Positions 29,892-38,264 of a stretch of DNA of 64,000 nt are shown piece after piece. A model generated the notes under the pieces. It had not been told where the DNA came from and ran no database searches. It saw nothing but the letters and a program-made list of their open reading frames with translations. Origin of the DNA: Chloroflexota bacterium (GTDB lineage Bacteria > Chloroflexota > Anaerolineae > Promineifilales > Promineifilaceae); the NCBI GenBank assembly GCA_022616275.1, contig JAKEFB010000182.1:101592-165591 (forward strand), given 5' to 3'. How positions within the stretch are numbered: position 1 is the stretch's first letter; every line of letters begins with the position of its first letter. The position numbers and the translations under genes are program-made.

Positions 29892-31123
29892 ACCGCTTCC
29901 ACCGCCAGCAACGTCAAATCGTCAAACGCCGGCGCCTGGCCACTCCAGTCCAGGGCGTCGTCAGCCACCAGGTTGATCAGTTCCCGCGCCGTCGCCTGCT
30001 GGTTCTTTTCCAATAGAGCCACCAGCCGCTCCAGGCCATACTGTTGGTCGCTTTCCGAAGTGGCGTCGGGCAGGCCGTCGCTAAATATTAATAGCCGGTC
30101 GCCGGGTTGCAACTGAATGGCGTATTCATCTAACTGCAGCGACGGCAGCATACCCAGGAACCGCCCCCGGCCGGCCAGCTTCTCCACCGGCCGGTCCGGG
30201 CGAATCAGCAACGGCCGCTCGTGGCCAGCAATCACGTAGGTTAACCGGCCGCTGGGCCGGTGGAGAACGCCGTAAAAAGCGGTGACAAAACTTTCGGCTG
30301 TGGAAGCAATGTCCAGCATCCCCTGATGTACGGCCAGAGCCACGGCCGCCGGTTCCAGGGACCGCTGGCTTTCCACCATAAACAGCGTCCGGCTCACGGC
30401 CATAAACAGGGCCGCCTGGACACTCTTATCGGCCACGTCGGCCAGCAGCAGCCCCACGTGCTCGTCGTCCAGCTCCAGGGCGTCATAAAAATCGCCGCCT
30501 ACCTGCCGGGCCGGCCGCAGGTAAGCGGCAAAACGGTAATTGGCGTAGACCGGCAGGCTCCCGGGCAACAGGGTGCGCTGCACCTCGGCGGCAATCTCCA
30601 GCTCTCGTTCCAGCCGTTCTTTTTCCACCAGCTCGGCCTGGGCTGCCTGGAGTTCACCATACGCTTTCTGCAGCTCCAGGTTCTTGGCTATCTGCTCGGC
30701 AATTGCCTGTTGATCGTTTTCACGCAACAACTGGACCACGTGGCGCATAATCGCATAAGCCACCGAGGGGCTTTCCTCGATCAAGGCGTCAAAGACCTCC
30801 TCGGTCACTTCCAGAACCTTGACGTCGGTAATGGCTACACAACTGGCCATACGTGGTGTGTCGTCCAACAGGCCCAACTCGCCAAAGTAATCACGCGGCC
30901 CACGTACGGCCAGCAACCGCTCCTGGCCGTCCTCCAACTGCTGGACAATGGCCACCCGGCCTTCCACCAGCACGTAAAAGGTATGCTCTACCTCTCCCTG
31001 CCGGCACAGCACAGACTCGACCGGGTACGTACGCTTGATCGCCCTGGTCCGCAGCACCTCCAGGGCGCGGTCGTCCAGGCCCTCAAAAATGTTGCGAAAA
31101 ATAGTGGTGGCCCCAGATTTCAT
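29888..31123 (-). CDS. Cyclic-nucleotide-binding domain + coiled coil + SpoIIE/PP2C-type phosphatase
   Basis: 411 residues. A cNMP-binding domain (about 10-125: VLCRQGEVEHTFYVLVEGRV, GPRDYFGELGLLDDTPRMA) is followed by a coiled coil (about 140-185: EQIAKNLELQKAYGELQAAQ) and a SpoIIE-type PPM phosphatase (RPARQVGGDFYDALELDDEH, LLLADVADKSVQAALFMA, LLIFSDGLPDATS). It should dephosphorylate Ser/Thr of a regulator, probably an anti-sigma-factor antagonist, under control of a nucleotide ligand. I use the ATG at 31123. An in-frame codon at 31213 would translate the hairpin in the gap before polX. Confidence 0.9.
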   Translation of the reverse strand: MKSGATTIFRNIFEGLDDRALEVLRTRAIKRTYPVESVLCRQGEVEHTFYVLVEGRVAIVQQLEDGQERLLAVRGPRDYFGELGLLDDTPRMASCVAITDVKVLEVTEEVFDALIEESPSVAYAIMRHVVQLLRENDQQAIAEQIAKNLELQKAYGELQAAQAELVEKERLERELEIAAEVQRTLLPGSLPVYANYRFAAYLRPARQVGGDFYDALELDDEHVGLLLADVADKSVQAALFMAVSRTLFMVESQRSLEPAAVALAVHQGMLDIASTAESFVTAFYGVLHRPSGRLTYVIAGHERPLLIRPDRPVEKLAGRGRFLGMLPSLQLDEYAIQLQPGDRLLIFSDGLPDATSESDQQYGLERLVALLEKNQQATARELINLVADDALDWSGQAPAFDDLTLLAVEAV

Positions 31124-31144
31124 CTCATTTCTCACGTCTAAAAT

Positions 31145-31205
31145 AAGTGCCAGGCACTTCAACCGGCATTGGCCGCCACGCAATATGGACGAGTGCCTGG
31201 CACTT
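31145..31205. repeat. Long inverted repeat AAGTGCCAGGCACT / AGTGCCTGGCACTT
   Basis: Two 14-base arms (31145-31158 and 31192-31205) are exact reverse complements, and each is itself nearly palindromic. They lie between the polX stop and the phosphatase start. It may terminate polX mRNA or be a REP-like element. Confidence 0.7.
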
Positions 31206-31214
31206 CCACACACA

Positions 31215-32936
31215 CTAACGATTTAAGTAAGCCAGGAGTTTCTCCACCGGCCAGGTATTGACCACCTCGGCCGCCGTCGCCCACCCCCGCTGGGCAGTGG
31301 CGACCCCATAATGCATCAGGTCAAACTGGTCGGGATGGTGGGCATCGGTATTAATTGAAAGCTTCACGCCCAGCTCGATGGCCCGGCGCACGTGAACGTC
31401 GCGCAAGTCCAGCCGGCGCGGATTGGCGTTAATTTCCAGGATGGTGCCAGTGCGGGCTGCAGCCTGCAGCACAGCCTCCATTTCCAGGTCGGCGCCCTGG
31501 CGCTCCGGCAGCAGCCGGCCGGTTGGGTGGCCGATCATGTCCACGTGGGGGTTCTCAATGGCCGCTAACAGGCGGGCGGTGATATCCTCCTGGGGCTGTT
31601 TCAGGCTGGTATGCAGGCTGGCAATGACAAAATCCAGTTGGGCCAGCGCTTCATCCGGGTAGTCCAGCGTCCCGTCGGCCTTGATCTCCATCTCCGTCCC
31701 ATGCAGGACCCGGAAATCTGGCCCCAGCGCCTCGTTGGCCGCCCGAATTTCTTCGGCCTGGGCCAGCAACCGCTCAGTGTCCATGCCCTTGACCACTCCC
31801 AGGCTGGCCGAATGGTCGGTGATAGCGATGTACCGGTACCCCCAGGCTTTCGCCGCCTGGGCCATCTCCAGCACCGGCAACCGGCCGTCCGACCAGGTCG
31901 TATGCATGTGCAGGTCGGCCAATATCTCTTCCGGCCGGACCACCACTGGCAGTTTACCCTGTAGGGCCGCCTCAATCTCGCCCCGGTCCTCGCGCAGCGT
32001 GGGCAGGATAGTCGGCAGACCCAGCACGGCGTACACTTCTTCTTCCGTCGCGCACAGCAGCTCCTCGCCGCCGTTCAAAGGGGTGAAGCTGTGCTCGTTC
32101 AGGCTGTACCCCTTCTTCAGCGCCATTTCCCGCAGCTTCACGTTATGCTCTTTGTTGCCAGTAAAGTAAACCAGGAGCGTCCCCCACCGTTCGGCCGGCA
32201 GGACCCGTAAATCTACCTGGAGGCCGTTCAGCAGTTGGACCGTCGTCTTCGTCGGTCCGCTGCCAAGCACTGTTTCCACGCTGCTCAGGCTACGAAAACG
32301 CTCCATGACCGGCGCGGAATCCTGGCTGGCCACCAGCAGGTCAACGTCGCCAATCGTCTCCCGCATCCGCCGCAAGGAGCCGCCCACGGCCGATTGCGTC
32401 ACCCCCTCCACCGCCTGCAACTCGGCCAGAATCTCCTGGGCAATGGGCCAGGCCGTGCCCAGGAGCGTCCGGTCGTCGCCGTGGCGCTGCAAGGCGGCAA
32501 TACTCTCTTTAATCTTGGTTTCCGATTTCTCGCCCAGCCCCGGTAAGTTGCGCAGCTTGCCGGCCTCGGCCGCCGCCGCCAGCTCTTCCAGCGTGGTAAT
32601 ACCCAGGCTGTCGTAAATCTGTTTGATCCGCTTCGGACCCAGCCCCTCGATCCGCATCAGCTCTACCAACGCCGGCGGTATCTCTTTGGCCAGCTTATCG
32701 TAAAACGCCAGCCCGCCGGTCGTCAGCATCTCTTCAATCTTGGCCGCCAGCGTCTGGCCAATCCCGTGTACCTCGGTCAGTTCCCCTTCGGCCTGAATGT
32801 GCTTCAGGTCGCGGCTCAGCCCGCGAATGCTTTCCGCCGCCCGCCGGTAGGCCAGAATGCGGTGGATCTGGTCACCGCGAATGGCCAGCATGTCGGCCAC
32901 CTTCTCGAAAACCTCGGCAATTTCCCGGTTGGTCAT
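31215..32936 (-). CDS. polX: DNA polymerase/3'-5' exonuclease PolX
   Basis: 573 residues, the usual length. The N-terminal HhH/8-kDa region (RGDQIHRILAYRRAAESIRGL, GIGQTLAAKIEEML, IEGLGPKRIKQIYDSLGI) is followed by the family-X nucleotidyltransferase (VGGSLRRMRETIGDVDLLVA, with the two catalytic Asp in DVD) and a C-terminal PHP domain (DLHMHTTWSDGRLPVLEMA, AITDHSASLG, VDMIGHPTGRLL, SINTDAHHPDQF). It fills gaps and trims 3' ends in base-excision repair. A TATAAT seven bases before the ATG, and the lack of a ribosome site, suggest a leaderless mRNA. It heads the repair/signalling gene run that ends with ligA. Confidence 0.95.
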   Translation of the reverse strand: MTNREIAEVFEKVADMLAIRGDQIHRILAYRRAAESIRGLSRDLKHIQAEGELTEVHGIGQTLAAKIEEMLTTGGLAFYDKLAKEIPPALVELMRIEGLGPKRIKQIYDSLGITTLEELAAAAEAGKLRNLPGLGEKSETKIKESIAALQRHGDDRTLLGTAWPIAQEILAELQAVEGVTQSAVGGSLRRMRETIGDVDLLVASQDSAPVMERFRSLSSVETVLGSGPTKTTVQLLNGLQVDLRVLPAERWGTLLVYFTGNKEHNVKLREMALKKGYSLNEHSFTPLNGGEELLCATEEEVYAVLGLPTILPTLREDRGEIEAALQGKLPVVVRPEEILADLHMHTTWSDGRLPVLEMAQAAKAWGYRYIAITDHSASLGVVKGMDTERLLAQAEEIRAANEALGPDFRVLHGTEMEIKADGTLDYPDEALAQLDFVIASLHTSLKQPQEDITARLLAAIENPHVDMIGHPTGRLLPERQGADLEMEAVLQAAARTGTILEINANPRRLDLRDVHVRRAIELGVKLSINTDAHHPDQFDLMHYGVATAQRGWATAAEVVNTWPVEKLLAYLNR

Positions 32937-32943
32937 GGCGGTA

Positions 32944-32949
32944 ATTATA
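32944..32949 (-). promoter_or_regulatory. -10 box for a leaderless polX transcript
   Basis: TATAAT on the minus strand is followed by TACCGCC and the polX ATG at 32936. No good -35 hexamer at 16-18 bases is seen (TTCGTT at 18). The distance fits transcription starting at the A of ATG. Confidence 0.45.
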
Positions 32950-32963
32950 CCCTGTCCTCAATT

Positions 32964-32992
32964 TTGCAACGAACGCCATCCCATGCTAAGAT
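32964..32992 (+). promoter_or_regulatory. Candidate promoter for the ABC importer genes
   Basis: TTGCAA (32964-32969), a 17-base spacer and TAAGAT (32987-32992) face the binding-protein gene and would give a leader of about 90 bases. Both hexamers match consensus at four of six positions. Confidence 0.35.
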
Positions 32993-33085
32993 TGGCGTTG
33001 CGCTAAAAGCGTGGCGTTTCAAGCGCCACCCTTCAAGCGCAGAAAGTTTCCCCTTATCCATCTCAGAGCAAAAGGAGACGAGAAG

Positions 33086-34861
33086 ATGAAAAAACCAACC
33101 CGCTTTTTGTTAGTTGTCCTCCTCCTCACGTTTGGCCTCCTGCTGGTGGCCTGCGGCGGTGGTGGCGCTGCCGAGCCGACGGCCGCCCCTACCGACGAAC
33201 CGGCCGCCAACGAGGCCGAAGAAGCACCCACCGAAGAGGCTATGGAGGAAGCACCCACCGAAGAGGCCATGGAGGAAACACCCACTGAAGAGGCCATGGA
33301 GGAAGCTGAGCTGATGTCGGTCGCCGCTCCCGAGTGTGGCCCCGGCCAGATCCTCAGTGCCATCGAAGCAGTAGACGAGTTGACCGTGGTCTTTACCCTC
33401 TGCCAGCCCGATCCCGCCTTCGAGGCCCGCATTGCCTTTTCAGCTTTTGCCATTCAACCGGCCGAGCACCTGGAAGCGACCGGCGGTGGTGGTGAACTCT
33501 TGGAGAGGCCAATCGGCACCGGCCCCTACATGCTCCGCGAGTGGGTCCGTGGCGACTCCGTCGTCATGGAACGCTTTGACGATTATTGGGGTGAACCCGC
33601 TATCGCTCAAACGGCCGTCTTGCGCTGGCAATCTGACGGCGCCGCCCGCCTGCTGGAGTTACAGAGTGGCAACGTTGACATGGTTGCCAGCGTCTCACCG
33701 GGCGACTATGAAACAGTTCAGGGCGATGCCAATCTTCAGTTCGTTCTGAATCCCAACCCCAATATTTTCTACGTCGGTATGACCAATACCTTTGAGCCGT
33801 TCAACGACGTGCGCGTGCGCCAGGCAATTGCCATGGGTATTGATCGCCAGCGCATTGCCGACAACTTCTACCCCGACGGATCTGAGGTTGCCTCTCACTT
33901 CACGCCATGCAGTATTGTCAACGCCTGCAACGGCGAGGCCTGGTACGAATTTGATCCTGAGGCAGCCCGCGCCTTGCTGGAAGAAGCCGGTTATGGGGAC
34001 GGCTTCGAGACCAGCATCTTCTACCGGGACGTTCCGCGTGGCTACTTGCCTGAACCCAACCAGATCGCCGTAGAGATTCAAACACAGTTGGCCGAAAACC
34101 TGAACATCACCGCCAATATTGAGGTCATGGAATCTGGCGCCTTCTTGCAGGAATCCTCGGCCGGTAATCTGAACGGTATACACCTGTTGGGCTGGCTGGG
34201 CGACTTCCCCCACATGACCAACTTCCTTGACTTCCACTTCAACCGCAACAACACCCAGTGGGGCGACGCCTATCCAGAAATCTATGAGCCACTGGAAGAG
34301 GCTGCCCAGCTCGCCGACCCGGACGCCGCCGCGCCGTTGTATGAGCAGGCCAACAACGCTATTCGCGAACTCGTGCCGATGGTACCGATTGTCCATGCTG
34401 GCGCCGCCGACGCCGCTCTGGCCAGCCTGGGTGGCGCCTACACGCCGCCGTTTGGTTCAACCGAGTTTGCCGCCCTGGATCCCGGCGACGACGACCTGGT
34501 CTACATGCAGGGCGCCGAACCGGTCAGCCTCTATTGCGGCGACGAAACCGATGGCGAATCGTTCCGCGCCTGCGACCAGATCGTAGAAACGTTGCTGACC
34601 TACGCCCGCGATTCGGGAGATATCGTCCCTGCGCTGGCCACCGGCTGCGAAGCAAATGAGGATCTGACCGTCTGGACCTGCGCGCTCCGTGAAGGCGTGC
34701 TCTTCCACGACGGCTCGACCTTCGACGCCAATGACGTTGTCACCTCGCTTGCCACCGGTATTGACGCCGCTAACCCCCTCCACGTCGGCAACAGTGGCGT
34801 CTTCGAGTACTTCTCATACCTGTGGGGCGGCTTGTGGAATGCCCCTCCGGCAGAGGAATAA
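33086..34861 (+). CDS. Peptide-type ABC transporter substrate-binding lipoprotein, apparently circularly permuted
   Basis: A 591-residue lipoprotein: signal with lipobox LLVAC (C23), then an acidic linker with three 9-residue EEAPTEEAM-type repeats. Residues about 75-465 match the middle and end of SBP_bac_5 proteins (IEAVDELTVVFTL, RPIGTGPYMLREWVRGDSVV, NIFYVGMTNTFEPFNDVRVR, RQAIAMGIDRQRI). The usual N-terminal part is missing there and appears instead at the end (residues about 470-591: AEPVSLYCGDETD, IVETLLTYARDSGDIVPALA, CALREGVLFHDGSTFDANDV). Together they make one complete domain in rotated order. Eight cysteines besides C23 suggest disulfides. AAGGAG lies nine bases before the ATG. It binds a peptide, sugar or similar ligand for the permeases downstream. 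Confidence 0.85.
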   Translation: MKKPTRFLLVVLLLTFGLLLVACGGGGAAEPTAAPTDEPAANEAEEAPTEEAMEEAPTEEAMEETPTEEAMEEAELMSVAAPECGPGQILSAIEAVDELTVVFTLCQPDPAFEARIAFSAFAIQPAEHLEATGGGGELLERPIGTGPYMLREWVRGDSVVMERFDDYWGEPAIAQTAVLRWQSDGAARLLELQSGNVDMVASVSPGDYETVQGDANLQFVLNPNPNIFYVGMTNTFEPFNDVRVRQAIAMGIDRQRIADNFYPDGSEVASHFTPCSIVNACNGEAWYEFDPEAARALLEEAGYGDGFETSIFYRDVPRGYLPEPNQIAVEIQTQLAENLNITANIEVMESGAFLQESSAGNLNGIHLLGWLGDFPHMTNFLDFHFNRNNTQWGDAYPEIYEPLEEAAQLADPDAAAPLYEQANNAIRELVPMVPIVHAGAADAALASLGGAYTPPFGSTEFAALDPGDDDLVYMQGAEPVSLYCGDETDGESFRACDQIVETLLTYARDSGDIVPALATGCEANEDLTVWTCALREGVLFHDGSTFDANDVVTSLATGIDAANPLHVGNSGVFEYFSYLWGGLWNAPPAEE

Positions 34862-34928
34862 GCTTCTTGGCAACTGACGAACCTGTTTCAGGCCTGCTAA
34901 GAACCCAGGCCTGCTAAGTAACCCAGAT

Positions 34929-34976
34929 GCGGGCTGGCTTGATCGTGAATCGCAAGGTTCCGGCAAGTCAGCCCGC
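34929..34976 (+). terminator. Stem-loop after the binding-protein gene
   Basis: GCGGGCTGGCTTG (34929-34941) pairs with CAAGTCAGCCCGC (34964-34976), 13 bp with one G-U. No long T run follows (GCTTTGCC). It may partly terminate or protect the abundant binding-protein mRNA upstream of the permease genes. Two 16-base direct copies of GGCCTGCTAAG-AACCCA lie just before it. Confidence 0.5.
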
Positions 34977-35118
34977 GCTTTGCCTGGTACAATCAATCAA
35001 GAGACCGCATGGGCTACCGCCCACCAATGACTAAAAAGCTGTCACCTGTCACCTATCACCGGCCACTTGCATACTTGCATACTTGCCCCCTGCCCCCTCT
35101 TCAAAGGAGAGCGTTGCG

Positions 35119-36198
35119 GTGATTCAATACAGTGTGAGACGTATCTTTTCGTCCATCCCTGTCATCCTGGGTGTGGTTCTGGTAACCTTTCTGTTGGCCC
35201 GTCTCATACCCGGCGACCCCTGCCACTCTCTTTTGGGGGAAAGAGCGACGGCCGAAGCCTGCGAACGCTTTAACCGCGCCAAGGGCCTCGATCAGCCCAT
35301 GATCGTGCAGTTAGGTATTTATGCCCGCGACATGGCCAGGGGCGATTTCGGCGACTCCATTCGCTTCAACCGGCCGGTGACCACCATTGTCTTAGAGCGC
35401 CTGCCCTTAACTGTGGAGTTGAGTCTGGCCTCTATTGCCATTGCCATGGCTGTTGGCGTTACGCTTGGCATCATTTCGGCCACCAGGCGCAATTCGTTAG
35501 TAGATGTGGTCACAATGGCCGGGGCTAATATCGGCGTTTCCATGCCTGTCTTTTGGCTGGGCCTGATGTTAGCCTATTTGTTTGCCCTTGTGCTTAGGGA
35601 TACACCCTTTGCCCTACCACCCTCCGGCCGGCTTTCCCCAGGCGTCATCCCCGAACCCTTTTATGAGGTCTATGGCTGGACAAAACCGGAATCCGGTTTG
35701 CTGGCGACCCTGGCAACTTTCGTATCCAACATGTTTACGATCAATGCCTTGCTGGCTATGGATTGGGGAGTGCTAAAAGATACCATCGTTCACCTGATCT
35801 TGCCCTCGGTAGCCCTGAGCACGATTCCGCTATCAATTATCGCCCGGATGACCCGTTCCAGCATGTTAGAAGTTCTGGAACAGGACTATGTGCGTACAGC
35901 CAAAGCCAAGGGCCTCCCCCAGCAGCAGGTCGTCATGAAACACGCCTTTCGGAATGCCTTGCTACCTATTGTCACCATTGTCGGTCTACAGTTTGGCCTG
36001 GTGTTAAGTGGCGCCATTCTGACCGAAACAATTTTCAACCTGGCCGGCGTTGGGCGGGCTGTGTATGAGGCTATTACCGCGCGCGACTACCCCATCATCC
36101 AGGGTTTTGTCATCGTGATCTCGGTAGGCTACGTCCTGCTCAACCTCCTGGTTGACCTGTCCTACGCCTTCCTCGATCCCCGGATTAGGCTCGACTAG
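35119..36198 (+). CDS. ABC transporter permease (DppB/OppB type)
   Basis: 359 residues with six helices. A DppB-type N-terminus (RRIFSSIPVILGVVLVTFLLARLIPGDPC) is followed by a periplasmic loop, and the ATPase-contacting EAA motif is seen as DYVRTAKAKGLPQQQVVMKHAFRNALLPI. The start is the GTG at 35119, fixed by AAGGAG (35104-35109) nine bases upstream; a longer in-frame start would read simple repeats. The first periplasmic loop has two Cys (DPCHSLLGERATAEACERF), which is uncommon and may form a disulfide. It works with the next permease and the lipoprotein upstream. Confidence 0.93.
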   Translation: MIQYSVRRIFSSIPVILGVVLVTFLLARLIPGDPCHSLLGERATAEACERFNRAKGLDQPMIVQLGIYARDMARGDFGDSIRFNRPVTTIVLERLPLTVELSLASIAIAMAVGVTLGIISATRRNSLVDVVTMAGANIGVSMPVFWLGLMLAYLFALVLRDTPFALPPSGRLSPGVIPEPFYEVYGWTKPESGLLATLATFVSNMFTINALLAMDWGVLKDTIVHLILPSVALSTIPLSIIARMTRSSMLEVLEQDYVRTAKAKGLPQQQVVMKHAFRNALLPIVTIVGLQFGLVLSGAILTETIFNLAGVGRAVYEAITARDYPIIQGFVIVISVGYVLLNLLVDLSYAFLDPRIRLD

Positions 36199-36291
36199 AG
36201 TTGATGGTTGGCAGTTGATAGTTGATAGTCAACCACCAAACACCAACTATCAACCACCAACTATCAACCACCAACTAATAACCAATAACCT
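36199..36291. repeat. Intergenic word repeat GTTGATAGT / CAACTATCAACCAC
   Basis: Words GTTGATAGTTGATAGT are followed by three copies of CCAACTATCAACCA in opposite orientation. They can fold into a hairpin between the two permease genes. It is the same style of word repeat as at 5166 and 7070 but with different words. Confidence 0.65.
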
Positions 36292-37260
36292 ATGTCCCCA
36301 ACCATAACCGAACTCCCCCTAGACAACGTTCTGGACTCCGACATCCGCGACCTGCAGACCAATAGCCTGTGGCGGTTGACGATGCGCCGGCTGCTACGGC
36401 AACAGTCGGCTATTGTCGGCGGGATTCTCCTCTTTTTTTTACTCTTTCTGGCTATTTTCGCTGACCTTATCGCCCCTTATGATCCACTTCAGTCCCTCAT
36501 TGGCAAAGAAGAACTGAAGCAGCGTGAGGACCCATGCATTCACTTAGTTGGCTGTGCTTCAGACAAACCGCAGCACCTCATGGGCATTGACGGTAATTAT
36601 CGGGACGAGTTTAGCCGGGTGATTCACGGTACGCGCATCTCCCTGCGAATCGGCTTTGTCACCGTCGGCTTCGCCATCATTGTCGGCACCATCCTGGGAG
36701 CAACGGCCGGTTACTTGGGCGGTTGGTACGGCGAGATCGTCATGCGCATTCTTGACGTCGTTCTGGCCTTCCCCTTTTTCTTATTGGCGATTGCTATTGT
36801 CAGTGTGCTTGGCGCCAGCCTGACCAACGCCATGCTGGCCATTGCCATTGTTTCCATCCCGCAGTACGCCCGCGTCGTTCGCGCCAGCGTCTTATCAGTC
36901 CGGGAACAGGCCTTTGTTGAGGCTTCAAGAGCGTTAGGCGCCGGGCACATTCATATCCTATTTGGCCGGATTTTGCCCAATGCCCTGCCTCCTCTCATTG
37001 TCATCGGCACCCTGGGCATTGCCACGGCCATCCTGGAAACGGCCGCACTGTCCTTCATTGGCCTGGGCGCTCAGCAACCGGAGCCGGAGTGGGGGTTCAT
37101 GCTCGCCAGCGAGCGCAACCAGGTCTTCAGCGCCCCCCACCTCGTCTTCTTCCCCGGCCTGGCCATCATGATCACCGTCCTGGCCTTCAACCTCCTTGGC
37201 GACGGCCTCCGCGACGCTCTCGACCCCCGCCTGGTCCACGCCGGCGTCAAGACACAGTAG
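36292..37260 (+). CDS. ABC transporter permease (DppC/OppC type)
   Basis: 322 residues with six helices. The OppC-type N-terminal cytoplasmic stretch and first helix (QSAIVGGILLFFLLFLAIFADLIAPYDP) are followed by a periplasmic loop. HLMGIDGNYRDEFSRVIHGTRISL is the known LGTDxxGRDxxSRxxxGxRxSL motif in slightly altered form. The EAA loop is SVREQAFVEASRALGAGHIHI. The loop again has a Cys pair (DPCIHLVGCASDK). No ATP-binding subunit gene follows, so the ATPases must be encoded elsewhere or shared. Confidence 0.93.
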   Translation: MSPTITELPLDNVLDSDIRDLQTNSLWRLTMRRLLRQQSAIVGGILLFFLLFLAIFADLIAPYDPLQSLIGKEELKQREDPCIHLVGCASDKPQHLMGIDGNYRDEFSRVIHGTRISLRIGFVTVGFAIIVGTILGATAGYLGGWYGEIVMRILDVVLAFPFFLLAIAIVSVLGASLTNAMLAIAIVSIPQYARVVRASVLSVREQAFVEASRALGAGHIHILFGRILPNALPPLIVIGTLGIATAILETAALSFIGLGAQQPEPEWGFMLASERNQVFSAPHLVFFPGLAIMITVLAFNLLGDGLRDALDPRLVHAGVKTQ

Positions 37261-37280
37261 AACAATTTTTCAAAATTGTT
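37261..37280 (+). terminator. A/T palindrome at the end of the permease genes
   Basis: AACAATTTT-TC-AAAATTGTT forms a 9-bp stem directly after the permease stop. Its A and T runs could stop transcription in either direction. It is weak in GC, so confidence is modest. Confidence 0.4.
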
Positions 37281-37308
37281 CCACCTCTGTCGCTAAACGA
37301 GCAAAAAA

Positions 37309-37701
37309 GTGAATAAGATTGACCTGCCCGAAGAGGTGCGCCATCTCATCCAATCCAGTGTGCCCACCATAGACGCCTTAGAGGTCCTCATATTCCTTGT
37401 TCACCATCCCGATAAGCACTGGCAGGTTAAAGAAATAGTCACCGATATGCGCCCCACCGTGATAGCCGAACCGGCCGTTAAAGAATACCTGGCCCTTTTT
37501 CAATCCCAGGGCTTAATCGCCGGGCAAGAAGACGGTAGCTTCGCCTACGGCCCAACCTCCCCGGACCTGGAAACGGCCGTCACCGCCCTGGCCAAAGCCT
37601 ACAACGAACGCCCCGTCACACTCATTCGAGCCGTCTACGCCATAGCCGATAGTAAAAAAATCCAGTCGTTTGCCGATGCTTTCAAAATCAAGAAAGAGTA
37701 G
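37309..37701 (+). CDS. Small winged-helix-like protein of unknown function
   Basis: 130 residues, starting at GTG 37309 (no strong ribosome site). The N-terminal 80 residues look like a winged helix: IDALEVLIFLVHHPDKHW, VKEIVTDMRPTVIAEPAVKEYLALFQSQGL, then a wing (EDGSFAYGPTSPDLE). The C-terminal part is helical (AVTALAKAYNERPVTLIRAVYAIA). It is probably a DNA- or protein-binding regulator of the two small membrane proteins that follow directly (three-base gap); that is inference. Confidence 0.6.
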   Translation: MNKIDLPEEVRHLIQSSVPTIDALEVLIFLVHHPDKHWQVKEIVTDMRPTVIAEPAVKEYLALFQSQGLIAGQEDGSFAYGPTSPDLETAVTALAKAYNERPVTLIRAVYAIADSKKIQSFADAFKIKKE

Positions 37702-37704
37702 CCG

Positions 37705-37971
37705 ATGGACACCTTCAGGATTGTTCTCTACCTGTTAGCCACCCTGACCTGTTTGGCCTGTACCGTTTTTCTCTTTCGAGACTACCTGCGCAAGCGGGTC
37801 CGGCTGCTTTTGTGGAGCGCCCTCTGCTTCGTCGGTCTGACCATCAACAATCTCTTCCTATTTATAGATTTGGTCATGTTCCCCACCGTTGACCTGCGCC
37901 TGGTACGCCTGATGGCCGCCCTCATCGGCATGCTCTTCTTGCTCTACGGTTTTATTTGGGAAGCAGAATAG
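37705..37971 (+). CDS. Small three-helix membrane protein (DUF5985-like)
   Basis: 88 residues with three hydrophobic helices (IVLYLLATLTCLACTVFLF, LLLWSALCFVGLTINNLFLF, LMAALIGMLFLLYGFIW). The pattern resembles the paired small membrane proteins annotated as DUF5985. The stop overlaps the GTG start of the next gene by one base (TAGTG). The function is unknown; a two-subunit membrane complex with the next protein is likely from the coupling. Confidence 0.65.
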   Translation: MDTFRIVLYLLATLTCLACTVFLFRDYLRKRVRLLLWSALCFVGLTINNLFLFIDLVMFPTVDLRLVRLMAALIGMLFLLYGFIWEAE

Positions 37972-38255
37972 TGAATCCGTCTACAATGATCGAATTCCTG
38001 GCCGGAGCTGTCGCGCTGGCCTATGCCATTTCCGGCGTTTACTTTCTCCGTTTCTGGCGAAAGACGCGTGACCGTCTGTTTCTCAGCTTTGCCTTTGCCT
38101 TCTGGCTTTTAGCAGCCAATCAAACCATCGTTTCCCTACTCGGAGCCACAGACGAAAGGAGTGGCTACGCCTACATTCTGCGCGTCTTGGGCTTTCTGCT
38201 AATCCTGTTGGCCATTGTGGACAAGAACATTTTCACCTGGCGCCGTCGCAAGTAA
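37971..38255 (+). CDS. Small membrane protein (DUF5985-like)
   Basis: 94 residues with three helices. EFLAGAVALAYAISGVYFLRF, WRKTRDRLFLSFAFAFWLLA and LGFLLILLAIVDKN are strongly reminiscent of DUF5985. I prefer the GTG at 37971, which overlaps the upstream stop; the ATG at 37986 is a possible alternative. It is translated together with its partner, and no enzymatic motif is present. Confidence 0.65.
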   Translation: MNPSTMIEFLAGAVALAYAISGVYFLRFWRKTRDRLFLSFAFAFWLLAANQTIVSLLGATDERSGYAYILRVLGFLLILLAIVDKNIFTWRRRK

Positions 38256-38264
38256 GAGAAATTT

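Noticed and set aside
30260-31141. 293-codon plus-strand frame opposite the phosphatase gene
   Set aside because: It is entirely antisense to a well-supported cNMP/PP2C gene and has no motifs. It is a by-product of GC-rich codon usage.
37261-38255. The three small genes as ABC ATPase or accessory subunits of the importer
   Set aside because: They encode a winged-helix-like protein and two small membrane proteins without Walker motifs. They are separated from the permease by a palindrome.
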